This document shows positions 1-6,765 of a stretch of 64,000 nucleotides of DNA, piece by piece. The notes under the pieces are model-generated. The model worked only from the letters and a program-made list of their open reading frames with translations, ran no database searches and had not been told where the DNA came from. The stretch is taken from positions 1-64,000 of IMG/VR virus record IMGVR_UViG_3300028557_000035; one strand, 5' to 3'. Both the position numbers and the translations under genes were made by a program. The DNA comes from a virus. How positions within the stretch are numbered: the stretch's first letter is position 1; the number at the start of each line of letters is the position of its first letter.

Positions 1-1
1 T

Positions 2-91
2 GTTGCAGAAGTACGTGGGGCATTGACGCTGTATATGGACTTTATTAACTTGTTTATTAATCTATTACAAATTTTTGGTGATAGGAAATAA
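2..91 (+). CDS. C-terminal end of a Bax inhibitor-1 / YccA-like membrane protein (partial)
   Basis: Only the last 29 codons are in the window; the gene begins upstream. The visible end contains GALTLYMDFINLFINLLQIFG, closely resembling the C-terminal helix of bacterial YccA/YbhL proteins (typically a G-A-L-x-LY-x-D-F-I-N-L-F pattern). Members are seven-helix inner-membrane proteins; E. coli YccA binds and restrains the FtsH protease. The next gene begins 3 nt after the stop. The family call rests on this short but characteristic tail. Confidence 0.65.
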   Translation, partial: VAEVRGALTLYMDFINLFINLLQIFGDRK

Positions 92-93
92 TC

Positions 94-288
94 ATGGCAA
101 CTCGCAAGAAAAAAGAAATTACAGAACCAACAGTAGTTAAAGGTAATCATTTGACCGTAACTACTTTTCCTGACGGCAAAACTATGTTAGAATGGGATGA
201 TGACGCATTATTAAAAGAAGTGCGAGAAGCACTCAACTCGGTAGAAGTACCAAAAGCAAAACGCAAATTAATAAAGGAAAAACAATGA
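94..288 (+). CDS. Small conserved phage protein, 64 aa
   Basis: Unrecognised small protein with a Lys-rich start (MATRKKK), a central beta-rich part (VTTFPDGKTMLEWDDD) and a basic C-terminus. AGGAAA precedes the ATG. Its stop overlaps the next start (ATGA), so the two genes are translationally coupled. No function can be assigned. Confidence 0.75.
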   Translation: MATRKKKEITEPTVVKGNHLTVTTFPDGKTMLEWDDDALLKEVREALNSVEVPKAKRKLIKEKQ

Positions 289-482
289 GCGCACAAAATG
301 ATATCGAAACAAGTTTAGAAGCATACAATAGTGAGAACGACAAATTTAACAAAGGCAATGCAGCCGCTGGTACACGTGCCCGTAAGGCACTAGCCGAGTT
401 AGCTAAAGCAGTTAAGGCACGCCGTAATGAAATTACAGCAGAGAAAGCCGCACGTGCTGAAGAAAAAGCTAAAGCTAAGTAA
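285..482 (+). CDS. Small Ala/Lys-rich helical protein, 65 aa
   Basis: Starts in the ATGA overlap with the previous gene, after AAAGGAAA. The sequence is almost entirely charged helix (repeated KAVKARRN- and EKAARAEEKAKAK-like runs) and is probably a coiled coil. Widespread small T4-like phage proteins look like this. Function unknown. Confidence 0.75.
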   Translation: MSAQNDIETSLEAYNSENDKFNKGNAAAGTRARKALAELAKAVKARRNEITAEKAARAEEKAKAK

Positions 483-486
483 TCGT

Positions 487-494
487 GATAAATA
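487..494 (+). promoter_or_regulatory. T4-late-type promoter octamer upstream of folE
   Basis: GATAAATA, one of the NATAAATA octamers seen before many genes here. T4 late promoters place the octamer at about -13 to -6, so transcription would start near 500, at the left arm of the following stem-loop. No biochemical support is available. Confidence 0.45.
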
Positions 495-497
495 CAA

Positions 498-523
498 TGT
501 AAGCTACACAACGGTAGCTTACA
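498..523 (+). repeat. Perfect 10-bp inverted repeat in the folE leader
   Basis: TGTAAGCTAC and GTAGCTTACA are exact reverse complements separated by 6 nt. No T-run follows, so it is not a typical terminator. If the octamer at 487-494 is used, this stem-loop would form the 5' end of the folE mRNA and could protect it from decay. Confidence 0.7.
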
Positions 524-559
524 CTTCAAAACAAAAACCATCACAAAGGAAGGTTATCT

Positions 560-1246
560 ATGAGTTATAATAAAACAAAAACTGATCCAGAGTTGGGTCA
601 AAAAGTTCATCTACATCTATTAAATATGGGAGTAGAAACACCAATTGACGACACAATTGATTTAGGTGATCGTAAGGATCGCATTGAAAAGATTGAAGGT
701 CATTTCAAGGCTATTATGGAAACAATGGGTTTAGACCTAGATGATGATAGTCTCATCGAAACACCCAAACGTGTTGCTAAGATGTATGTGAATGAAATCT
801 TTTGGGGACTTGATTATGAAGCATTCCCTAAATGTACAACAGTTGACAACAAGATGCAATATAACGAAATGGTTGTAGAGCGTAATGTTAATGTTCAATC
901 TAACTGCGAACATCATTTTGTAGTCATCGATGGATTGGCTACTGTAGCTTATGTCCCTAAACAAAAAGTATTAGGGCTTAGTAAGATAAACCGTATCGTA
1001 GAATATTTTAGCAAAAGACCTCAAATCCAAGAGAGGTTAACAGAGCAAATTTTTCACACCTTACAGTTCATCCTTGATACAGAAGATGTTGCAGTTATGA
1101 TTGATGCACAGCATTATTGTGTTAAGTCACGCGGTGTAGAAGATACAGGTAGTAGTACTGTTACTTGTCGTTTAGGTGGAGGTTTCAAATCAGACCCCGC
1201 GGCACGTAGTGAGTTCTTACAAATTGCTAATAAAGGTTGCAAATAA
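560..1246 (+). CDS. folE: GTP cyclohydrolase I
   Basis: Converts GTP to dihydroneopterin triphosphate, the first step towards folate and also towards preQ0/7-deazaguanine. At 228 aa it is close to bacterial FolE. The zinc and active-site signature is visible: Cys116-Glu-His-His (NCEHHF) and Cys187 in HYCVKSRGV, plus the conserved GLSKINRIVEYF and RPQIQERLTEQI segments. A clear AAGGAAGG ribosome site precedes the ATG. With queD and queE downstream, the likely role is supplying 7-deazaguanine for phage DNA or host tRNA rather than folate. queC and a DNA-inserting DpdA-type enzyme are not in the window. Confidence 0.96.
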   Translation: MSYNKTKTDPELGQKVHLHLLNMGVETPIDDTIDLGDRKDRIEKIEGHFKAIMETMGLDLDDDSLIETPKRVAKMYVNEIFWGLDYEAFPKCTTVDNKMQYNEMVVERNVNVQSNCEHHFVVIDGLATVAYVPKQKVLGLSKINRIVEYFSKRPQIQERLTEQIFHTLQFILDTEDVAVMIDAQHYCVKSRGVEDTGSSTVTCRLGGGFKSDPAARSEFLQIANKGCK

Positions 1247-1443
1247 TGTTAAAAGATAGACGAGTTTTACTAGAGCAAGAAATTACAAAAGCCCACGAAG
1301 AGGCTGCTAATTTGTATTTAGATATTGTTACTAATGACGGTGATATGTCTAGTCCAGAATATCAATCTCTTAAAGATAAAATTACGAATTTACAGTTTGA
1401 CCTTAACATTGTAAATAAATTAATCCACAAGGGACACCAATAA
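1246..1443 (+). CDS. Small coiled-coil phage protein, 65 aa
   Basis: The ATG overlaps the folE stop (TAATG), so I prefer it to an upstream TTG. Predicted mostly helical and charged (LEQEITKAHEEAANLYLDI and a second helix from about residue 40). Function unknown; position suggests co-translation with folE. Confidence 0.7.
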   Translation: MLKDRRVLLEQEITKAHEEAANLYLDIVTNDGDMSSPEYQSLKDKITNLQFDLNIVNKLIHKGHQ

Positions 1444-1679
1444 TGGGCTTTCGTAAACAAATGGATTACAACAGTGTACATCATCAAATCTATATGAGTG
1501 GTGTAGAACTTCATAGTAACTATAATGATGGTTTCAATCAATTTGAAATCAAAAAAGATTTACATAAATTAAAATGGTTATTAGATGAAATTATGTCTGA
1601 TAGTCCTACGTTTGCAGGTGAAGAAGAATTTTTAAAAGAACATGACCAAACTAAAATGTGGAGAGCACTTTCAAAATGA
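1443..1679 (+). CDS. Conserved hypothetical phage protein, 78 aa
   Basis: Starts one base inside the previous stop. Small soluble protein rich in aromatic, His and Asp residues, with a C-terminal helix. No recognised domain. The end overlaps the start of the cytidylyltransferase gene. Confidence 0.7.
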   Translation: MGFRKQMDYNSVHHQIYMSGVELHSNYNDGFNQFEIKKDLHKLKWLLDEIMSDSPTFAGEEEFLKEHDQTKMWRALSK

Positions 1680-2149
1680 TTTTCAACCACATTAAAAAAC
1701 TTAAACAAGAAGGTAAAAAGATTGGTATTACTTTTAGCACATTTGACTTACTACACGCAGGCCACGTTGCTATGTTAAGTGAGGCAAAGAATCATTGTGA
1801 TTACTTGATTTGTGGATTACAAACTGATCCAACTATCGATAGACCTGATACTAAGAATAAACCCATTCAAAGTATTGTAGAACGACAAATTCAGTTAGCG
1901 GCTTGTCGCTATGTTGATGAAGTAGTGGTTTATCAAACTGAACAGGACTTAATTGACTTGTTATTAATACTACCAGTAGATGTTCGCATACTAGGTGTAG
2001 AATATGCAGAAAAAGAATTTACCGGAAGATATGAAGGTGGAGAACGTGGCATTGAACTTGTGTTTAATGGACGTGACCATAGTTTCAGTAGTTCAAGTTT
2101 AAGAAAAAGGGTAGCTGATGCCCAGATTATTAACACTCTTAATAAATAA
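1676..2149 (+). CDS. Cytidylyltransferase-like nucleotidyltransferase
   Basis: A 157-aa HIGH-superfamily nucleotidyltransferase resembling glycerol-3-phosphate cytidylyltransferase (TagD) and the adenylyltransferase half of HldE. The N-terminal ITFSTFDLLHAGH segment holds the catalytic HAGH motif (residues 27-30); the C-terminal SSSSLRKRV matches the serine/arginine loop binding the nucleotide phosphates. It would activate a sugar- or alcohol-phosphate as a CDP- or ADP-linked donor. The ATG overlaps the previous stop (ATGA); a longer form would need a TTG inside the upstream gene. It may feed the glycosyltransferase/epimerase genes further on, but the substrate cannot be read from the sequence. 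Confidence 0.85.
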   Translation: MIFNHIKKLKQEGKKIGITFSTFDLLHAGHVAMLSEAKNHCDYLICGLQTDPTIDRPDTKNKPIQSIVERQIQLAACRYVDEVVVYQTEQDLIDLLLILPVDVRILGVEYAEKEFTGRYEGGERGIELVFNGRDHSFSSSSLRKRVADAQIINTLNK

Positions 2150-2177
2150 CTATAGCGGTCTTTGGACATCATCCCGC

Positions 2178-2206
2178 TTTACAAATTCTGCTGCCTATGC
2201 TATAAT
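2178..2206 (+). promoter_or_regulatory. Sigma70-type promoter before queD
   Basis: TTTACA and TATAAT separated by exactly 17 nt, followed by TAGGAGAA and the queD ATG at 2225. Well matched and correctly placed. Confidence 0.7.
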
Positions 2207-2224
2207 ACAACATAGGAGAAATTC

Positions 2225-2707
2225 ATGGCAAACAAAAAATTCTTTTCAACAAAAACATACAGACAAATAGGTCCTGTTGCATATCGTCAATGGCGTGCTG
2301 ACAGTCATTGTAATTTAATTCATGGCTATGCTATGAGTTTTCACTTTGAGTTTGAAGCTGATACATTAGACGCACGTAACTGGGTAACTGACTTCGGTGG
2401 ATTACGACCCCTCAAAGATAAACTAGAGGAATGGTTTGACCATACTCTATTAGTCGCACAAGATGATCCTATGCGTGATGAACTATTGCGTTTAGGTGAA
2501 TTGAAACTAGCAAAGATTACAGAAGTAGAACGTACTGGTTGTGAAGGTATATCTGACTTCTTATACGAATACATTAACACAATTTTCTTACCCAACTGTG
2601 GTAGTGAAGAAGCTAAACGTGTTTGGTGTTGCAGAGTAGAGGTACGTGAGACTGATAGCAATATGGCAGGACGTAGTGGTCATAGGGAAGACGGGGAGTT
2701 TGCATAA
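2225..2707 (+). CDS. queD: QueD-like 6-carboxytetrahydropterin synthase
   Basis: A 160-aa T-fold protein acting after FolE on the preQ0 route. Visible family features: SHCNLIHGY with probable catalytic Cys29, DFGGL, the FDHTLL segment around residues 71-76, and a C-terminal EVRET. Bacterial QueD binds zinc through three histidines (an AHR motif and HGH). Here the matching positions read AYR (Tyr20) and HGY (Tyr35), leaving His28 and His33. Some phage homologues also have HGY, but loss of the first His is unusual. Function is therefore likely but not certain. Driven by its own promoter; its stop overlaps the following membrane-protein gene. Confidence 0.85.
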   Translation: MANKKFFSTKTYRQIGPVAYRQWRADSHCNLIHGYAMSFHFEFEADTLDARNWVTDFGGLRPLKDKLEEWFDHTLLVAQDDPMRDELLRLGELKLAKITEVERTGCEGISDFLYEYINTIFLPNCGSEEAKRVWCCRVEVRETDSNMAGRSGHREDGEFA

Positions 2708-3138
2708 TGTTTAGTGTACTCAAATTCATTTGGTTGATTAGTCGTTCCTCTTGGAATATTATAAACCCTAATATGAATCCTCTGCGTCATGCGCCCGTAT
2801 ATGTCAAATACTTTCTCAGTATCCTACTAGGCTGTTTTTGGAGTCTGGCGTTTGGTCTTTACGTTGGTGAACTACTGACTATCGGCTACAACATGATTGG
2901 ACACATTGCTATCATTAGCATGGTGTTTGCTACTTGGGCAGTGTTTCGTTCAGTAGAAAATACTTATGGTCCACGCGGTGGCACAGTAGACTGGCTACGT
3001 ATGCCAGATTACAGTAGCCGTTGTGACGAACTTACTGAACAACAACGACTTGAAAAAGTACAAGAATGGAACAATCGTAATGTTTGGAACGAACCTAAAC
3101 ATTCTGAAAAAGATAAAGAAACTTATTACGGAGCATGA
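2707..3138 (+). CDS. Two-helix membrane protein, 143 aa
   Basis: Two hydrophobic segments near residues 36-58 and 62-80 (around LSILLGCFWSLAFGLYVGEL), followed by a soluble charged C-terminal half. Resembles a membrane protein common in T4-like marine phages whose role is not established. Starts one base inside the queD stop, so it is in the same operon. Confidence 0.75.
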   Translation: MFSVLKFIWLISRSSWNIINPNMNPLRHAPVYVKYFLSILLGCFWSLAFGLYVGELLTIGYNMIGHIAIISMVFATWAVFRSVENTYGPRGGTVDWLRMPDYSSRCDELTEQQRLEKVQEWNNRNVWNEPKHSEKDKETYYGA

Positions 3139-3251
3139 GTATGACTGTTAATGAAATTATTGCCGTAATAATAATGGTAACTGTAGTAGGAATAGTACTA
3201 TGGGATATACACAAAAATGGATTAAGTAAAGAAGATGAACCAAGAGAATAA
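3135..3251 (+). CDS. Very small membrane protein, 38 aa
   Basis: ATG overlaps the end of the previous gene (GGAGCATGA). One hydrophobic helix (IIAVIIMVTVVGIVLW) and an acidic tail. The run of tightly overlapping small membrane genes supports it being real. Function unknown; start could also be the ATG 6 nt later. Confidence 0.6.
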   Translation: MSMTVNEIIAVIIMVTVVGIVLWDIHKNGLSKEDEPRE

Positions 3252-3369
3252 AGAACCTGAAACAGAACAATGGTTAGAAGATATAACCAAACACGCACCG
3301 GTTGTGATTCCTATTGTGGGAGCAGTATTAAGTTTTATGTTGGCTTTTATTGCCATCACAATGGCTTGA
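3235..3369 (+). CDS. Very small membrane protein, 44 aa
   Basis: Overlaps the preceding tiny gene. Acidic N-terminus followed by a C-terminal transmembrane helix (VVIPIVGAVLSFMLAFIAI), as expected of a tail-anchored single-pass protein. Function unknown. Confidence 0.6.
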   Translation: MNQENKEPETEQWLEDITKHAPVVIPIVGAVLSFMLAFIAITMA

Positions 3370-3370
3370 T

Positions 3371-3589
3371 ATGGCAATAATCAAATGGATTTGCTTTGGC
3401 ATTATGTTCGCAGGAGCCATAGTAGTTAGTTTTAATCTAGATCCTATAATAGGCATTGAGCTACTATTTGTAGGCAACGCCGCTTGGTTGGTAACTGCCG
3501 TACGTACTAGAGATTGGCCTAGTGCCGCAAACTTTGGCATGCTGGCATCAGTATGGTTTCTAGGTATGTTACAATATTATAAAGGATAA
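3371..3589 (+). CDS. Small multi-pass membrane protein, 72 aa
   Basis: I start it at the ATG one base after the previous stop rather than at an upstream TTG. Three hydrophobic stretches (about residues 5-22, 26-44, 54-70). Unknown function; fourth consecutive small membrane gene after queD. Confidence 0.7.
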   Translation: MAIIKWICFGIMFAGAIVVSFNLDPIIGIELLFVGNAAWLVTAVRTRDWPSAANFGMLASVWFLGMLQYYKG

Positions 3590-3591
3590 AA

Positions 3592-4230
3592 ATGTTAGAA
3601 ACAATTTGCGATACATTAGTTGAAGCATATAGACGCAACTGGATTACCAGTCGTGATGGCAATGTAAGTATTCGTCATCACGACCGTGACCACTTCTACA
3701 TCACACCCAGTGGTGTTCGTAAGCAAACGATGCAACCCGACCAGTTTAAGAAGATTGGGATAATCGATCAGATTTGGCAAGAAGATCCGTCGTTGATAGA
3801 ACTTCCTTATTCAGATATAAGCCAAGGATTGAGACCTAGTGGAGAATTGCCTTTGCATTTTGGATTGCAAAAGAGACTAGGACAACACAGTGATGATGTA
3901 AGAGTTGTAGTTCATTTACACCCTACTTATTGTATTGCCGCTATGCACGCCGGTATTGATTTAAGCACTATCAGTAGTGCGTTTCCAGAATTGAATCGTT
4001 ACACTAAGGTAGCACCCAATGTAAGGGATGTGGCTCCCATTAGCCAAGAGCTTGCGGATCAATGCCATAATCAATTACAATTAGACAATAAAGGCAACAT
4101 TGCCTATGACATTGTAGGTATTAAAGGACACGGAGTAGTAGCAATTGACACAAGCCCCTGGCGTGCGTTTGAACACATTGAACGATTAGAACATATTTGT
4201 CAAATCGTATTAGCATCAGGAAAATATTAA
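3592..4230 (+). CDS. Class II aldolase/adducin-family protein
   Basis: A 212-aa protein of the AraD/FucA fold. Conserved blocks in order: RDGNVSIR (residues 21-28), ITPSGV (37-42), RPSGELPLH with catalytic Glu85, the zinc pair in HLHPTY (His108 and His110), and KGHGVV near residue 178 with a further His. Members split sugar phosphates (L-fuculose-1-P, ribulose-5-P) or act in methionine salvage. All key positions look intact, so enzyme activity is likely but the substrate is unknown. ATG lies 2 nt after the preceding stop. Confidence 0.88.
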   Translation: MLETICDTLVEAYRRNWITSRDGNVSIRHHDRDHFYITPSGVRKQTMQPDQFKKIGIIDQIWQEDPSLIELPYSDISQGLRPSGELPLHFGLQKRLGQHSDDVRVVVHLHPTYCIAAMHAGIDLSTISSAFPELNRYTKVAPNVRDVAPISQELADQCHNQLQLDNKGNIAYDIVGIKGHGVVAIDTSPWRAFEHIERLEHICQIVLASGKY

Positions 4231-4231
4231 A

Positions 4232-4867
4232 ATGAGTTACATTGTAGGATCATTGCCACCAATTAAGTGTTGGATAAAACGTGAATTTCTTTATAACTTT
4301 GAAAAGGGGCACGGAGAATTAGAACCTGCCATCTGGGTTAGTCTTAAAGCATTGCGTGGACAAGTATTTCGTATTGAAAGTTTATTACCCAATTACGGAG
4401 CATTGTATGATAAACTACCTATACACGCTTATGTATGGAAAAAAGACCACACAGCAACGTTACCTATTGATATGTTACAGCTTTGGGACTGTATGGGGTA
4501 TCGTTTTACTATCATTGAAAAAATAGGATTACGCAATTTAGGTGTTAAGTTTCTAGGTAAAGACAAGGAATGGCATTACGGAACTTATTTGTTTACTGTA
4601 GACTTTTGTGCTGACGGCATGGATGTGGACACAGGCTTTACTGAAGTTGCAGAAGAACACAAATCGTTTAATTTTATTAAGTTAGAAAATGGACAGTTTG
4701 CTTGTCAGCCTAACAACCGTTGCTTGTGGTACGATCAAAGTTTGATTCCCGGTGAAACTAAATTTCCTGATTTTCAGGCGGCTCAAAATCTATGGACAGT
4801 AGATGGTACACGTAAATGGAGTGCAGGAGATGATTGGTTTTATTCTATTGAGGAAAAACATGAATAG
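4232..4867 (+). CDS. Conserved phage protein of unknown function, 211 aa
   Basis: Soluble protein without a recognised catalytic motif; beta-rich with many aromatics and a conserved-looking central part (HAYVWKKDH). Similar proteins recur in T4-like marine phages as hypotheticals. Ends inside the start of the next small gene. No function assigned. Confidence 0.7.
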   Translation: MSYIVGSLPPIKCWIKREFLYNFEKGHGELEPAIWVSLKALRGQVFRIESLLPNYGALYDKLPIHAYVWKKDHTATLPIDMLQLWDCMGYRFTIIEKIGLRNLGVKFLGKDKEWHYGTYLFTVDFCADGMDVDTGFTEVAEEHKSFNFIKLENGQFACQPNNRCLWYDQSLIPGETKFPDFQAAQNLWTVDGTRKWSAGDDWFYSIEEKHE

Positions 4868-5051
4868 TTTAGAAAAAATTTGGGCAAGAGCAACCGGCCA
4901 TTTAATGGGTAATACAGATGATGACAGGCCTGATGTTCCTATTCTTACATTGGGTGAAGCGAGGATTGCATTGTTCCTAAAGACTTTCTGGGTGGTGCTA
5001 CATGTGATAACATGTTGTGTCATTATAGCAAATACTATACGTCATTGGTAA
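4860..5051 (+). CDS. Small single-pass membrane protein, 63 aa
   Basis: The ATG overlaps the end of the previous gene (GAGGAAAAACATGA); an earlier GTG in frame is less likely. N-terminal half holds GNTDDDRPDVP, a motif I associate with small conserved T4-like phage proteins; the C-terminal half is one hydrophobic helix. Function unknown. Confidence 0.7.
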   Translation: MNSLEKIWARATGHLMGNTDDDRPDVPILTLGEARIALFLKTFWVVLHVITCCVIIANTIRHW

Positions 5052-5054
5052 TAA

Positions 5055-5273
5055 ATGAACAAAAAAATAGAAGAACTAGCAAAAGAAGCAGGGTTTGACT
5101 GGGCATTAAAACGAGCATCACTTGCAGGTCAAACTGCTGATAGTGAATCTATTGAAAAATTTGCTGAATTAATTATACGTGATTGTGCTAAACAAGTTAA
5201 TCACATTTACAAACAAGGTGGCGGCACTTGGGGTGAAGTCATCCTTACCAACTACAACATAAAAATCAAATGA
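5055..5273 (+). CDS. Small conserved phage protein, 72 aa (paralogue of the gene at 27137)
   Basis: Contains the pattern IEELAKEAGF...IEKFAELIIRDCA. The gene at 27137-27355 has the same plan (IKEFAEQA...FAKKFAELLIKECN), so the two are probably paralogues of a family common in T4-like phages. No function known. Stop overlaps the queE start. Confidence 0.75.
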   Translation: MNKKIEELAKEAGFDWALKRASLAGQTADSESIEKFAELIIRDCAKQVNHIYKQGGGTWGEVILTNYNIKIK

Positions 5274-6118
5274 GTCATTTAAAAGTATCAGAATTATTTT
5301 ATAGCATTCAAGGTGAGGGTAGATACATGGGTGTTCCCAGTGTGTTCTTACGAACATATGGATGTAATTTTACATGCGGTGGCTTCGGTATGCCTAAGGG
5401 AGAAATGAGTAGTGAGAGAGATGTTATTGCAATTAAAGCAGAAGATTATACAGATTATAAATCCTTACCGCTTGTCAGTACAGGATGTGATAGTTACGCA
5501 AGCTGGGACCCTCGCTTTAAACATCTTAGTCCTGTTATCGCTACCGATAGTATTGTTGACAGCATTATGGATATACTTCCTCACAAGCGTTGGATGGATG
5601 AACACCTTGTTATCACAGGTGGTGAACCTCTTCTTGGATGGCAAAGAGCGTATCCAGACTTACTTTCAAATGAAAAAATGAGAAGTCTTAAAGAGATTAC
5701 ATTCGAAACTAACGGTACACAAGAACTTAGTCAAGACCTCACAATATATTTACAGAAGTGGAAGATTAACAGAGAAAAGAATGCATTAACATTTAGTGTT
5801 AGTCCTAAACTAAGTATCAGTGGCGAGAAGTGGCAAGAAGCAATTTGTCCTAGTATTATTCGTCAATATGAAAGTGTAGGTTTTGTTTATCTTAAGTTTG
5901 TAGTAGCAACAGAAGATGATGCACTTGAAGCAGATAAAGCAGTAAAAGAATTTCGCAATGGTGGATTTAGAGGCCCTGTATACTTCATGCCATGCGGTGG
6001 CGTAGAGTCATTATATAAACTAAATGCAAAGAATGTTGCTATTGAAGCAATGAATCGTGGTTATCGTTATAGTGATAGACTGCAAGTACCGTTATTTAAA
6101 AATGAGTGGGGAACATGA
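5270..6118 (+). CDS. queE: 7-carboxy-7-deazaguanine synthase (radical SAM), phage type
   Basis: Radical SAM enzyme making 7-carboxy-7-deazaguanine from the QueD product. Reads FYSIQGEG, then Cys32 and Cys36 (GCNFTCGGFGMPKGE), then Cys73 in TGCDSYASWD: the third cluster cysteine is displaced about 37 residues by an insert, as known in cyanophage QueE. GGEPLLGW (residues 117-124) is the SAM-binding GGE motif; FETNGTQ follows. At 282 aa it is longer than most bacterial QueE because of the insert. With folE and queD it completes three of the four preQ0 steps; queC is not in the window. Confidence 0.93.
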   Translation: MSHLKVSELFYSIQGEGRYMGVPSVFLRTYGCNFTCGGFGMPKGEMSSERDVIAIKAEDYTDYKSLPLVSTGCDSYASWDPRFKHLSPVIATDSIVDSIMDILPHKRWMDEHLVITGGEPLLGWQRAYPDLLSNEKMRSLKEITFETNGTQELSQDLTIYLQKWKINREKNALTFSVSPKLSISGEKWQEAICPSIIRQYESVGFVYLKFVVATEDDALEADKAVKEFRNGGFRGPVYFMPCGGVESLYKLNAKNVAIEAMNRGYRYSDRLQVPLFKNEWGT

Positions 6119-6357
6119 AAAAATATCAGCACATTGTATTATTGCCATGGGATTATTGGAAATACTATATGGGACCAGACGGTTCTATAAGAGATAAAAA
6201 TAATCCATTAGATTGGTGTGTTGATACTTTTGGTCCTGGTAGAACAAAGTCTAGGTGGACGTATGAATATAAAGATACACAAGATGATGGATTTGAAACT
6301 ACGTTCAAATTCACAGATGAGAAAGATTATATTCATTTTATGTTACGATGGAGATAG
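6115..6357 (+). CDS. Small conserved phage protein, 80 aa
   Basis: ATG overlaps the queE stop. Shows the pattern DWCVDTFGPGR...RWTYEY...F.FTDEKDYIHFMLRW, which also occurs in the 66-aa protein at 48463 (DWCQRNC...F.FETESDYINFILWK). The pair looks like one family of small phage proteins ending in a D-Y-I-x-F motif. Function unknown. Confidence 0.75.
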   Translation: MKKYQHIVLLPWDYWKYYMGPDGSIRDKNNPLDWCVDTFGPGRTKSRWTYEYKDTQDDGFETTFKFTDEKDYIHFMLRWR

Positions 6358-6359
6358 TT

Positions 6360-6587
6360 ATGCCACTAGATAGCATGGGTCATACTTCTGAGTTTAATCG
6401 TAATAGTTATCTAGGAGCAGAACTTAAATTTGTTTGGTTACCTGAAAGATGCAATCTAACAGGTAAACGTATCTGGTTAGTAAAAGCTTACAGACTAACT
6501 AGTATCTGGCACGGCCCCGATGCTGCCGTATTAGAACACAGTTGGCACGATAAGAATACCCATATTATGTGGTTATTAAAAAGGTAA
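6360..6587 (+). CDS. Hypothetical phage protein, 75 aa
   Basis: Start chosen at the ATG 6 nt after a GGAG ribosome site that lies over the end of the previous gene; an in-frame ATG at 6348 is possible but lacks a well-placed site. Compact, Trp/His-rich protein without a recognised domain. Confidence 0.65.
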   Translation: MPLDSMGHTSEFNRNSYLGAELKFVWLPERCNLTGKRIWLVKAYRLTSIWHGPDAAVLEHSWHDKNTHIMWLLKR

Positions 6588-6591
6588 ATAT

Positions 6592-6765
6592 ATGTATGAA
6601 TTAAGATATCTTGTCCGAAACGGTTGGGACGGACCAGAAAAAGTGTTACAATATAGAACACAAATTGAAGTAACAGATTATAGTACAACCACTGATAAAG
6701 GTAGTTTTACTAAAAAGCGTGAATGGACTGAATGGCAAGATGTGCCCACAGTGAAAGATAAATGA
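6592..6765 (+). CDS. Small phage protein, 57 aa
   Basis: Reads MYELRYLVRNGWDGPEKVLQ at the start; mostly beta-strand with a charged second half and several Trp. Overlaps the glycosyltransferase start (ATGA). Function unknown. Confidence 0.65.
   Translation: MYELRYLVRNGWDGPEKVLQYRTQIEVTDYSTTTDKGSFTKKREWTEWQDVPTVKDK

Noticed and set aside
487-560. preQ1-type riboswitch before folE
   Set aside because: The hairpin lacks the conserved preQ1 pocket sequences and A-rich tail; it is a plain inverted repeat.
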